Shown here: positions 1-8,219 of the stretch, one piece after another
How the letters are laid out: each line of letters begins with the position of its first letter
How positions within the stretch are numbered: position 1 is the stretch's first letter
Assembly: GCA_964418745.1 (NCBI GenBank)
Contig: CAYQMX010000033.1
Coordinates: forward strand, 1 to 64,000
Length of the DNA stretch: 64,000 nt
Source of the DNA: Scleromatobacter sp964418745
GTDB lineage: Bacteria > Pseudomonadota > Gammaproteobacteria > Burkholderiales > Burkholderiaceae_C
Reading direction: 5' to 3'
Translations under genes and position numbers: made by a program
Notes under the pieces: model-generated
Told to the model about the DNA's origin: nothing
Seen by the model: the letters and a program-made list of their open reading frames with translations, nothing else
The model's database searches: none

Positions 1-1
1 G

Positions 2-664
2 CGCCTGCTCGCGGCGCACCCCGAGGTCGACATCGTGGTCGCCGACGACGGCCTGCAGCACCACGCGCTGGCGCGCGACGTCGAGCTCGTCGTGTTCGAC
101 GGCCGCGGCATCGGCAATGGCCAGGCCCTGCCCGCCGGGCCGCTGCGCGAGCGTGCGGCCGCCATCTGGCCGGCCGGCGCGTCCGCCGCGCCGCGCTTCA
201 TCCTCGTCAACGGCCGCTGGCCGGCGCCGCCCGCGCGGGCACTGCCTGCACCGGCCGAGCGCTGCTTCGAGGCCCGGCGCGCGCTGGGCGGCGCGCTCGC
301 GCTCGACGAGTGGGCGCACGGCGGCGTCGCCACGCGCGACGGCCTCGCCGCGCTGCGCGGCCGGCCGCTGGTGGCCGCCGCGGGCATCGGCGACCCGGAA
401 CGCTTCTTCGCGATGCTCGAGGCCGAAGGCCTGGCGATCGCGCGCCTGCCGCTGGCCGACCATGCCACGCTCGACCCGCTGCCGTGGCCGGCCGACACCG
501 CCGATGCGATCGTCACGGAGAAGGACGCGGTCAAGCTGGCCGGCCGGGCGCTGGGCCGCACGCGCGTCTGGGTCGCCACGTTAGACTTCGGGTTGCCGGA
601 CGCCCTGGCGCAGGCCCTGCGCGCCGCGCTCCCCGCGCGCACCGCCCCGCCCTCGCCCGCCTGA
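2..664 (+). CDS. lpxK: tetraacyldisaccharide 4'-kinase, C-terminal part
   Basis: The reading frame is already open at the left edge, so the N-terminus with its P-loop lies outside the window. The visible 220 or so residues are the C-terminal part of LpxK, the inner-membrane kinase that phosphorylates the 4' position of the lipid A disaccharide. Recognisable stretches are VADDGLQHHALARDVE (the DDG.QH signature) near the start of the visible part and VTEKDAVKLA near the end. It is followed by a Trm112-like gene and kdsB on the same strand, the usual order for lipid A/Kdo genes in Burkholderiales. Confidence is high for the family. Confidence 0.93.
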   Translation, partial: RLLAAHPEVDIVVADDGLQHHALARDVELVVFDGRGIGNGQALPAGPLRERAAAIWPAGASAAPRFILVNGRWPAPPARALPAPAERCFEARRALGGALALDEWAHGGVATRDGLAALRGRPLVAAAGIGDPERFFAMLEAEGLAIARLPLADHATLDPLPWPADTADAIVTEKDAVKLAGRALGRTRVWVATLDFGLPDALAQALRAALPARTAPPSPA

Positions 665-702
665 ACCCCTCTCACACGCCGGAACCTGCCGGCACCTTCA
701 TC

Positions 703-918
703 ATGACCATCGACCACCGACTCATCGCCATGCTCGTGTGCCCGCTCTGCAAGGGTCCGCTGGAAGCAGGCCGGGACGCCGACAACCGCCTCGTCGAACT
801 CGAATGCCCCGCGGACAAGCTGGCCTTCCCGATCCACGACGGCATCCCGGTGATGCTGGAGAGCGAGGCGCGGCCGCTGGCCACCGCCACGAGCCCGGCG
901 CCGCAACTCGTGCCCTGA
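703..918 (+). CDS. Trm112-like zinc-ribbon protein (YcaR/UPF0434 family)
   Basis: A 71-residue protein beginning MTIDHRLIAMLVCPLCKGPL, with the CPLC pair, a second cysteine in LECPADKLAFPI and the DGIPVML motif typical of the bacterial Trm112/YcaR family. Eukaryotic Trm112 activates methyltransferases; the role of the bacterial short form, which is commonly coded between lpxK and kdsB, is not firmly established. It starts 38 bases after lpxK and ends 9 bases before kdsB, so it is probably co-transcribed with both. Confidence 0.88.
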   Translation: MTIDHRLIAMLVCPLCKGPLEAGRDADNRLVELECPADKLAFPIHDGIPVMLESEARPLATATSPAPQLVP

Positions 919-927
919 GCGAGCGCC

Positions 928-1707
928 GTGACCTTCACCGTCCTCGTGCCGGCGCGCATGGCGTCGACCCGCCTGCCCGACAAGCCCCTGGCCGACATCG
1001 GCGGCCTGCCGATGGTGGTGCGCGTCGCGCGCCAGGCCGGGCGCGCCGGTGCGCTGCGGGTCGTGGTGGCCGCCGACGACGCGCGCGTGGTCGCGGCCTG
1101 CGAGCGCCACGGCGTGCAGGCGGTGCTCACGCGCACCGACCACGCCAGCGGCAGCGACCGCCTGGCCGAGGCCTGCGTCCTGCTCGGCCTGGACGGCAGC
1201 GACATCGTCGTCAACGTGCAGGGCGACGAGCCGCTGATCGACCCCGCGCTGATACGCCAGTGCGCCGACCTGCTGGCCACCGACGGCGAGGCCGTGGTGG
1301 CCACCGCGGCCCACGCGATCGCCGACGAGGCCGACTTCGCCAACCCGAACGTCGTCAAGGTGGTGCTCGACGCGAGGTTCCGCGCGCTGTACTTCAGCCG
1401 CGCCCCGCTGCCCTGGTGGCGCGACGGCTCGGCGCCGGGGCGCCCCGCGCTGCCGCCGGCCGGCCCGCACGACATCGGCGCACTGCGCCACATCGGCCTG
1501 TACGCCTACCGCGCAGGCTTCCTGCGCAGCTTCCCGTCGCTGGCCATGGCGCCGCTGGAACGGCTGGAGTCGCTCGAGCAATTGCGCGTGCTGTGGCATG
1601 GCGAGCGCATCGTCGTGCACATCGCCGAGCAGGCGCCGCCGGGGGGTGTCGACACGCCCGAGGACCTGGTGCGCGTTCGCGCACTGCTGGCCGGAACGCC
1701 AGGCTGA
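928..1707 (+). CDS. kdsB: 3-deoxy-manno-octulosonate cytidylyltransferase
   Basis: A 259-residue CMP-Kdo synthetase, which activates Kdo with CTP in the cytoplasm for addition to lipid A. The N-terminus FTVLVPARMASTRLPDKPL is the nucleotide-binding signature of the family, VNVQGDEPLIDP is the metal/sugar region, and HIGLYAYRAGFL lies near residue 190. The length is normal for KdsB. The start is a GTG nine bases after the stop of the preceding gene, in keeping with an operon lpxK - Trm112-like - kdsB. Confidence 0.95.
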   Translation: MTFTVLVPARMASTRLPDKPLADIGGLPMVVRVARQAGRAGALRVVVAADDARVVAACERHGVQAVLTRTDHASGSDRLAEACVLLGLDGSDIVVNVQGDEPLIDPALIRQCADLLATDGEAVVATAAHAIADEADFANPNVVKVVLDARFRALYFSRAPLPWWRDGSAPGRPALPPAGPHDIGALRHIGLYAYRAGFLRSFPSLAMAPLERLESLEQLRVLWHGERIVVHIAEQAPPGGVDTPEDLVRVRALLAGTPG

Positions 1708-1913
1708 GACAGCGTCCGCACCGACCCCGGCGAGCGCCGGCGGCGGCCGCGCACCCGTTCGGTTCCATGCTGGTGCAGTAAGGACCTGCAAGGGTGCGCA
1801 TGATATTCTGCCGAGTGAACCGGCAATATTGGCAGGCTTCCTCCCGTCGCGGCCCCGCCCGACGCGACGACCAGCCCGCCGCCACAAAGAATTTCCGAAC
1901 TTAGAGGCAAGCG

Positions 1914-2570
1914 ATGAGATTGATTCTTCTGGGCGCTCCCGGCGCGGGCAAGGGCACGCAGGCAAACTTCATTTGCCAGAAATACGGCATTCCGCAGATT
2001 TCCACCGGGGACATGCTGCGCGCGGCGGTGAAGGCGGGCACGCCGCTGGGCCTGGCGGCCAAGCAGGTGATGGACGCCGGCGGCCTCGTGTCCGACGACC
2101 TGATCATCGCGCTCGTCAAGGAACGCATCGCCCAGCCCGATTGCGCCAACGGCTTCCTGTTCGACGGCTTCCCGCGCACCATCCCGCAGGCCGACGCGAT
2201 GCGCGCGGCCAACGTCAAGCTCGACCTCGTGCTCGAGATCGACGTGCCCGACTCCGCGATCATCGATCGCATGAGCGGCCGCCGGGTGCATGCCGCCTCC
2301 GGCCGCACGTACCACATCCACAACAACCCGCCCAAGGTGGAAGGCCTGGACGACGTCACCGGCGAGCCGCTGACGCAGCGCCCGGACGACAGCGAGGACA
2401 TCGTGCGCAAGCGCCTGGCCACGTACCACGAGCAGACCGAGCCGCTCGTCGCCTACTACGCGCAATGGGCCGCCAGCGGCGACGCGCAGGCGCCGCGCTG
2501 CCGCAAGATCAGCGGCAGCGGCAGCGTCGACGACATCACGCAGCGCGCCCTCGAAGCCCTGGCGAACTGA
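1914..2570 (+). CDS. adk: adenylate kinase
   Basis: A 218-residue adenylate kinase (ATP + AMP to 2 ADP). The P-loop GAPGAGKGTQA is at residues 7-17, FLFDGFPRTIPQA is the AMP-binding region, and a long LID domain (about residues 122-160, GRRVHAASGRTYH onwards) lacks the zinc-binding cysteines found in Gram-positive enzymes. The gene stands alone: 206 bases separate it from kdsB and a stem-loop terminator follows. Confidence 0.97.
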   Translation: MRLILLGAPGAGKGTQANFICQKYGIPQISTGDMLRAAVKAGTPLGLAAKQVMDAGGLVSDDLIIALVKERIAQPDCANGFLFDGFPRTIPQADAMRAANVKLDLVLEIDVPDSAIIDRMSGRRVHAASGRTYHIHNNPPKVEGLDDVTGEPLTQRPDDSEDIVRKRLATYHEQTEPLVAYYAQWAASGDAQAPRCRKISGSGSVDDITQRALEALAN

Positions 2571-2582
2571 CGCCGCAAGGCC

Positions 2583-2622
2583 GCGAGCCCGCGCCGGCGA
2601 CGACGCGGGCTTCGCGCTTTTT
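2583..2622 (+). terminator. intrinsic terminator after adk
   Basis: A GC-rich stem (GCGAGCCCGCG at 2583-2593 with CGCGGGCTTCGC at 2604-2615) is followed by a run of five T. It lies 13 bases after the adk stop codon. Confidence 0.7.
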
Positions 2623-2672
2623 GGGCGGTCCGCCACTGCCTGCCCTTGCCTCGCGCCGCGTTCCGGCGACAA

Positions 2673-2694
2673 TTGACGTTTACGTTAACGTCAA
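2673..2694. promoter_or_regulatory. palindromic operator upstream of the SDR gene
   Basis: Perfect 8-base inverted repeat, TTGACGTT at 2673-2680 and AACGTCAA at 2687-2694, separated by TACGTT, 32 bases before the start codon of the dehydrogenase. The ACGT-rich core resembles operators of MerR-type regulators of branched-chain amino acid and fatty acid degradation (LiuR type) as I remember them. The regulator itself is not in this window, so the assignment is an inference. Confidence 0.5.
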
Positions 2695-2726
2695 TCGATC
2701 CGGCCGCGGCCGGCACAGGAGCAAGC

Positions 2727-3485
2727 ATGGAAATCTCGGGCAAGGTATTCATCGTCACCGGCGCGGCATCGGGTCTGGGCGAAGGCACGGCACGCATGCT
2801 GGTGGCCAACGGCGCCAAGGTGGTGCTGGCCGACCTGCAGGAAGAGCGCGGCCAGCAGGTCGCCGCCGAACTCGGCCAGGTCTTCGTCCGCTGCGACGTC
2901 ACGCAGGAGGCCGACGGCCGCCGCGTCGTCGAGGCCGCCAAGGGCCTGGGCAAGCTGGTGGGCCTGGTCAACTGCGCCGGCATCGCGCCGGCCGCGCGCA
3001 CCGTGGGCAAGACGGGGCCGCATGCGCTGGACCTGTTCGCCAAGGTCGTCACGATCAACCTGGTGGGCAGCTTCAACATGATCCGCCTGGCCGCCGAGGC
3101 CATGAGCGCCAACGAGCCCGAGGCCACGGGCGAACGCGGCGTGCTGATCAGCACCGCCAGCGTGGCCGCCTACGACGGCCAGATCGGGCAGGCCGCCTAC
3201 GCCGCGAGCAAGGGCGGCGTGGTGGGCATGACGCTGCCGATCGCGCGCGACCTGGCCAAGACGGGCATCCGCAACATGACCATCGCCCCTGGCATCTTCG
3301 GCACCCCGATGCTGTTCGGCATGCCGCAGGACGTGCAGGACGCGCTCGCCGCCAGCGTGCCCTTCCCCAGCCGCCTGGGCACCCCGGCCGACTACGCCAA
3401 GCTGGTGCACCAGATCGTCACCAACGAGATGCTCAACGGCGAAGTGATCCGCCTCGACGGCGCGATCCGGCTGGCGCCGCGCTGA
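2727..3485 (+). CDS. short-chain dehydrogenase, 3-hydroxyacyl-CoA dehydrogenase type
   Basis: A 252-residue SDR protein. The cofactor motif TGAASGLGEGTA is near residues 12-23, the catalytic YAASK is near residue 160, and PGIFGTPM follows. The sequence resembles type II 3-hydroxyacyl-CoA dehydrogenase (HSD17B10-like), NAD+-dependent enzymes of isoleucine or fatty acid breakdown. The ATG at 2727 was chosen because AGGAGC precedes it and translation from it opens with MEISGKVFIVTGAASG, as in the family; an upstream ATG at 2646 would place the operator inside the coding region. The operator suggests catabolic control. Confidence 0.88.
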   Translation: MEISGKVFIVTGAASGLGEGTARMLVANGAKVVLADLQEERGQQVAAELGQVFVRCDVTQEADGRRVVEAAKGLGKLVGLVNCAGIAPAARTVGKTGPHALDLFAKVVTINLVGSFNMIRLAAEAMSANEPEATGERGVLISTASVAAYDGQIGQAAYAASKGGVVGMTLPIARDLAKTGIRNMTIAPGIFGTPMLFGMPQDVQDALAASVPFPSRLGTPADYAKLVHQIVTNEMLNGEVIRLDGAIRLAPR

Positions 3486-3562
3486 GCGGCCGAAGGGCGG
3501 TCGAAGCGCGGTCGAGGGCCTGGAAGCCGTAGCTGTCTGCGGATTGCGGCCACCAGCCCCGC

Positions 3563-3598
3563 AAAGAGTCCGGGGGCGAAACGCACGCCGCCCGGACT
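3563..3598 (-). terminator. possible terminator of the phospholipase A2-like gene
   Basis: Inverted repeat AGTCCGGG (3567-3574) with CCCGGACT (3591-3598). On the minus strand it is followed by CTTT only, a weak U tract. It lies just past the stop codon of the minus-strand gene. Confidence 0.4.
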
Positions 3599-3608
3599 TG
3601 CACTGCGA

Positions 3609-4571
3609 TCAGACGCAGGGGTTGCCCTTGGAAGGCCCACAGGTGCCCCGCACCGTCACGCTGCGCGGCGTGACGATCACCTGGTTCTCGACCGCCACGC
3701 CGTTGACGATCGTCTTCGCGCGAAGGATGCCGCTGACCGTCACCGTGGTGTTGTACAGCGCCCCCCCCGCGTCCGCAGCGGCACGGGTTCCGTCGGCGCT
3801 GACTTTCAGGTTCATCGGCGCGTACCAACTATACGTTGTCGATGGCGTCGGATTGGTCACGCTGAAAGCTTGCTGGACTGCGCTCCAGGTCAGGTTCACG
3901 GACGGCGGGGGATTGGATGCGCCGGCAATCGCATGCTGGATCAGCAGGCTGTTCCAAGTGGCGCGATCACCCGGCAAATTGCCGTCGTTGACCGCGACCA
4001 TGAACTCGTAGATCGACGGCAGGCGATGCGCATAGGCCTGGTATGCGCTGTTGACCTGGGCGATCACACTCGCGTCATAGAGGCCGGAGAGTTCCGGCGT
4101 TGTTGCGCATTGGTCGCTGATCACAGATGCCCCGAGGTGCTGGCTGACCGTCAGTGCGTTCTGTTGGATGCCACCGAGCGGATTGATCGCCACGCTGTAG
4201 GCAACCACACCCGAGTAGTAATTGTTCGCGCTCGTCGTGCACGCCAGGTAGAGGGTTGGCGAGAGCAGGGGCGAATAGGTTGACGCGCAGGCCGACTTCA
4301 TGTCGGCCAGAAAATTGTCGTTGCACTCAGTGTAGTTGGAACCGAGCGACGAGTAGCAATGGTCATGATTGACGCATGCCGGTGTGAACGTGCTCTTGAA
4401 GATGCCGACGTCGGGGAACAGCCACGTTGCGACCTTGGGAACGGAACAACCGTCGTTCAGGCCATTGCCCGGAACAAACGATGGCGCGCATGTCCCGGCC
4501 TGCTGCTGCGCGTACGCAAAAGTGGCGACGAACAGCATGAGCGCCATGAAAACGCCTCTAAGTTTCAGCAT
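3609..4571 (-). CDS. secreted phospholipase A2-like protein
   Basis: A 320-residue protein with a clear signal peptide (MLKLRGVFMALMLFVATFAYAQ). After it comes DGCSVP (residues 40-45) and then CVNHDHCY at 66-73, the phospholipase A2 active-site pattern C..HD.CY with His69-Asp70, followed by CNDNFLADMKSAC at 83-95. This arrangement matches small bacterial and fungal secreted PLA2s, which hydrolyse the sn-2 ester of phospholipids. Residues about 200-320 look like a beta-rich module of unknown function ending in a cysteine pair. GGGAG lies upstream of the ATG. The codon use is visibly more AT-rich than the neighbours, which hints at transfer. No partner gene is adjacent. Confidence 0.75.
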   Translation of the reverse strand: MLKLRGVFMALMLFVATFAYAQQQAGTCAPSFVPGNGLNDGCSVPKVATWLFPDVGIFKSTFTPACVNHDHCYSSLGSNYTECNDNFLADMKSACASTYSPLLSPTLYLACTTSANNYYSGVVAYSVAINPLGGIQQNALTVSQHLGASVISDQCATTPELSGLYDASVIAQVNSAYQAYAHRLPSIYEFMVAVNDGNLPGDRATWNSLLIQHAIAGASNPPPSVNLTWSAVQQAFSVTNPTPSTTYSWYAPMNLKVSADGTRAAADAGGALYNTTVTVSGILRAKTIVNGVAVENQVIVTPRSVTVRGTCGPSKGNPCV

Positions 4572-4901
4572 TGAAGATTTCTCCCTGTGTTTTCAATTTC
4601 GATAAGTCCACTGCGCGAGCGTGTCGATCCTGCACGTCAGGCGGCGCTGATCATAATTGGCCGCATTCTGGCGCCCCCCCCCTAGAACGCCCATGCGGCG
4701 CCAATGAGGTGGCCGATCCATCATCGCCGCCCACGCAGTGCCCGAAGGGCTTGCCAGCGTGGACATGGGCGCGACCTGGTCTTATGCACGCTCGCCGATA
4801 TTGGTTGCACTGGCTCCTGCCTTCTTGCAGGAACTCGCGAGCGCACCACCCGCACCGGACGCTCCGCAGCCCGCACTCGCTGCGATGAAAGGAGCAACCG
4901 C
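4572..4901. other. intergenic region, nothing recognised
   Basis: Space between the start of the phospholipase-like gene and the terminator of the TonB-dependent receptor. It must hold the promoter of the minus-strand phospholipase gene, but I see no convincing -35/-10 pair and no credible ORF. Confidence 0.4.
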
Positions 4902-4940
4902 AAAAAAAAGCGCGAATATCCCGGTGAGGGAGATTCGCGC
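4902..4940 (-). terminator. intrinsic terminator of the TonB-dependent receptor gene
   Basis: Read on the minus strand: GCGCGAAT, a 15-base loop, ATTCGCGC, then eight T. The stem arms are 4910-4917 and 4933-4940, and the A run at 4902-4909 on the plus strand is the U tract. It lies 54 bases after the stop codon. Confidence 0.8.
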
Positions 4941-4993
4941 CTTGGCGCAGGCCACCGAAACGCCTCAAGGCGTTTCAGCGTCCGGCGCCTCGC

Positions 4994-7825
4994 TTAGAAC
5001 GAGTAGGTGCCGCGAGCGTAGTACGTACGGCCCGTCGGGTCGTAGTAACGCGGGTCGTAGCCTTGCTGGAACAGGCCGGTGTAGTTCGTGAACGGCGGCA
5101 TGCGATCGGCCAGGTTCTTGACACCCACGGTGAACGAGAAGCCCTTGGACATCGCGTAGGTGCCGTACAGGTCTTCCGTCGTGTACGAACTGACGTTGCG
5201 GTTCGGATTGGAGTCGACGTAACCCGACTTGTGGTGCACGGCAAGGCCCAGCGACAGGGCGCTGTACGTCCAGCCGAGTGACAGGTTGTGCTGCCAGCGG
5301 AACACCGGCCCGCCGTTGCCGGCCGAGAAGATGCCCACGTTCTCCGTAAAGTCGCCGCCAGGAACCAGTTGGTACTTGTACGAGTGCACCCACGTGCTTT
5401 GCAGTTCGAAGTTGAATCGACCCACGGCGCCCGCGTCGACCTTGTAGCCGATCGCAACGTCCACACCGCTCGTGTTCACGGAGCCGATGTTCTGGTTCAG
5501 CGTATCGACGTAGCCGCAGCCGGTGCTCGGGCAGTTCTGCGGGTTCTGCGTCAGCGAGCCGTTGGGGTTGTAGTGGAAGTTGCCCGGGAACGCGGCAAGG
5601 CCCTGCGCCGTGTAAAGGTACGTGTCGGGCAGGACGCCCACTTCCTTGGTGATCCGGATGTTGTAGTAGTCGAACTCGGTCGTCAGGTTGTTGATAGGCT
5701 CAAGCACCACACCGAGCGTGAAGTTCTTCGACTTCTCGGCCTTCAGGGCCGTGTTGCCGCCCTGCTTGTCGACGAACTGGATCTGGTTGCTGTTGTTCGG
5801 GTTGTTCTTGTCGTCGCCCTTCGCGTAGCTGCAGACGTCGTCGATGTTGTTGCCGTTGAGCGCAGTCGGCTGCTTGGTCACAGGGTCGATGCTGCAGTTC
5901 TTCGGATCACTGACGCCGGACGTCGAGTTGGTGAACGTCTGCGCGGCGTTGAGCTCATACAGCGACGGCGCGCGGAAGCCCGTGGAGAACGAGCCGCGTA
6001 GCAGGAACGCCCTCGCCGGCTGGAAGCGGAAGCTGACCTTCGGGTTGGTGGTGCTGCCGAAGTCGCTGTAATGGTCGTAGCGCAGAGCGGCGGTGACGTC
6101 CAGGCTCTTGATGATGGGCACGTTCAGTTCCGTGTACCCTGCATAGACTTTGCGCTTGCCGGCGTTGTATGTGTTCGGATCCACGCCGGTGCTGGCCTCG
6201 ACCTGCGACGCGTAGGCAGTGTTGGCCTGGTTCACGAACTTCTCATCGCGGTACTCGCCGCCGATGGCGATGGCGGCCGGGCGGCCGGCGTGCGTCCAGT
6301 CACCCAGGTCACGGCTGGCATGGGCGTCGAAAACCTTGACCGTGCCGTTGCCATATTGAAGAACGCCTTGCTTGCTGGCGGCCTTCAGGATGGCGGCACC
6401 CGCGGCCGATTGCGCACCGAACGGGTTGATGGCCGGGTTCAGGACATAGTAGCCGTCGGTGGCCGAATTCGGGTCGGTGTCGAGCGTGGCGAGCACGTTC
6501 TCGTCCGAGTAGCCGTGGACCAAGTAGTCCTGCGTGTGCGTAGTGTTCAGCGTCGCGGCGGCGTTGTAGTCCCAGTCGCCGAGCGTGCCTTCCAGCGACG
6601 CGACGAAACGGCCCTGGGTAGTCGTGTTGTCGTCTTCGCGGAAGCCGTTCACGAGGTCACGGAAACGGGCAACCATGCGACCTTCGTTGGCCGTGCCGTC
6701 GCTGTTGCGGCCGAAGATCGAGCCAGGCGCCGCGTCAACCTGGTCCGGGTCCAGCACCGTGCCGGCAGGCAGCGGCGTGATGCCGTTGCCCGGGTAGTAC
6801 GGGCTGCTCGGATCGATGAAGATCGGCGCGTAGGGCACGGGCGCGATCTTGGCGTTGACCTTGCTCTGGGCAACGAAGGCCTCGAAGCCGAAGGTATGGT
6901 TCTGACCCAGCTTGAACGAGGCGTTCAGCAGGCCGGACAGGCGCTGCGAGGCCGGGGTGTAGTTGACGAACTGGTTGGTGTCTTCACCGCAGCGGATGGC
7001 CGAGACGACGACCAGGGTCGGGTCGGTACAGCCGGCGGGGCCCGCGAACGGGGTGTAGCCGGTGCCCTTGCCGGGCGCGACGCCAGTGGGGCCGAAGAAG
7101 ACGGTCGCCGGGAAGGTGGTCGACGAGGTCAGTCTGTGCGGAGCCAGGTGGCGCTGCTGCGCCCCGATCTCGGCTTGCTGTTGGAAGCCGACGAAGCCGA
7201 AGACGTTCAGGCCGTCCTTTTCCAGGTCACCGAAACCGAAGCCGGCTTGCGCTTCATGCTGCGCGCCACCGGGATGCTGCGGCGCGTCCAAGCCCAGGGT
7301 GATCGTGCCACCGCGGTAGTCCCTGCGCGTGATGAAGTTGATCACGCCCGCGATGGCGTCCGTGCCGTAAAGGGCAGACGCGCCATCGCGCAGCACTTCG
7401 ACGCGTTCGATCGCGGCGAAAGGAATCGTGTTGATGTCAGGAGCAGACGCCGTGAACGCGCTGTTGGCGAGACGACGGCCGTTCAGCAACACCAGGGTCT
7501 TGTTGGCGCCCAGGCCGCGCATGTCCGCGTAGGAGCCGCCACCGGTACCGGCACCGACGGCTTGCGAAGAGGTCAACTGGACCTGCACCGAGCTGACCGA
7601 CTGGAGAACCTGCTCCACGCTGGTCACGCCGGCCTTCTTCAGCTGGTCGGCAGTGATGATGGTGACGGGAACGGAAGTCTCGGCATCAACGCGCTTGATC
7701 GACGAGCCCGTGATTTCCACGCGCTGCACATTGGTGTCTTGGGCGAAGGCGCCCGGGGCGATGGTCAGCAGCGAGCTGCCGAAAGCCAAGAGAAGACCAG
7801 AACAGATCTTCGTACGTTGAAACAT
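4994..7825 (-). CDS. TonB-dependent outer-membrane receptor
   Basis: A 943-residue receptor. It has a signal peptide (to about residue 29, GAFAQ), a plug domain (VEITGSSIKR, IITADQLKKAGVTSVEQVLQ, NKTLVLLNGRRLAN, ERVEVLRDGASALYGTDAI) and a long beta-barrel that ends in tyrosine-serine-phenylalanine, as outer-membrane proteins do. AGGAGG five bases before the ATG at 7825 fixes the start and excludes an ATG 60 bases upstream. The family imports ferric chelates, vitamin B12, sugars or peptides using TonB energy. Neither the plug nor the neighbours show which substrate is used; the adjacent peptide ABC transporter is the only hint. The gene is monocistronic. Confidence 0.92.
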   Translation of the reverse strand: MFQRTKICSGLLLAFGSSLLTIAPGAFAQDTNVQRVEITGSSIKRVDAETSVPVTIITADQLKKAGVTSVEQVLQSVSSVQVQLTSSQAVGAGTGGGSYADMRGLGANKTLVLLNGRRLANSAFTASAPDINTIPFAAIERVEVLRDGASALYGTDAIAGVINFITRRDYRGGTITLGLDAPQHPGGAQHEAQAGFGFGDLEKDGLNVFGFVGFQQQAEIGAQQRHLAPHRLTSSTTFPATVFFGPTGVAPGKGTGYTPFAGPAGCTDPTLVVVSAIRCGEDTNQFVNYTPASQRLSGLLNASFKLGQNHTFGFEAFVAQSKVNAKIAPVPYAPIFIDPSSPYYPGNGITPLPAGTVLDPDQVDAAPGSIFGRNSDGTANEGRMVARFRDLVNGFREDDNTTTQGRFVASLEGTLGDWDYNAAATLNTTHTQDYLVHGYSDENVLATLDTDPNSATDGYYVLNPAINPFGAQSAAGAAILKAASKQGVLQYGNGTVKVFDAHASRDLGDWTHAGRPAAIAIGGEYRDEKFVNQANTAYASQVEASTGVDPNTYNAGKRKVYAGYTELNVPIIKSLDVTAALRYDHYSDFGSTTNPKVSFRFQPARAFLLRGSFSTGFRAPSLYELNAAQTFTNSTSGVSDPKNCSIDPVTKQPTALNGNNIDDVCSYAKGDDKNNPNNSNQIQFVDKQGGNTALKAEKSKNFTLGVVLEPINNLTTEFDYYNIRITKEVGVLPDTYLYTAQGLAAFPGNFHYNPNGSLTQNPQNCPSTGCGYVDTLNQNIGSVNTSGVDVAIGYKVDAGAVGRFNFELQSTWVHSYKYQLVPGGDFTENVGIFSAGNGGPVFRWQHNLSLGWTYSALSLGLAVHHKSGYVDSNPNRNVSSYTTEDLYGTYAMSKGFSFTVGVKNLADRMPPFTNYTGLFQQGYDPRYYDPTGRTYYARGTYSF

Positions 7826-8219
7826 GGGTTCCCTCCTGAGGGGGTGGAAAGGTTGATCGATAGACCCAGCCTCAAAGCAAGTCATGGGCCGGTTTGTGAA
7901 CGGCTGATGAACAGGCCAATAAAGCTTGTCAAAATATTGTCCATGAACCGCACGTCCGACTCACCACTTGATATGTGTTTCGAACGTTTTCCCTAAGCAA
8001 ACTGTTGCGAGAATGCAGCGAAATGGAATTGTTCGGCGAACGTCCTGGACACGATCCGGCCGGGCCCGCGGCCCGCGGCGATATGCGCCTAGCACGGACG
8101 GCGGCAGCCACCCAACACAATGCGTCAATATCGTGCGGCGGGCGTGCGATTTTCGACACGCACGGGCCCGCCGTCGCGGCGCACCCGTCCGCCCGCGACG
8201 GTTCCCTAGACAGGACTGA
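7826..8219. other. intergenic region upstream of the TonB-dependent receptor
   Basis: The first 25 bases hold the receptor's Shine-Dalgarno sequence. A TTGACA hexamer on the minus strand (complement of 7927-7932) could be a -35 element, but no good -10 box lies at the right distance. The stretch around 7920-8030 is AT-richer than the surroundings. No operator or ORF is convincing. Confidence 0.4.
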
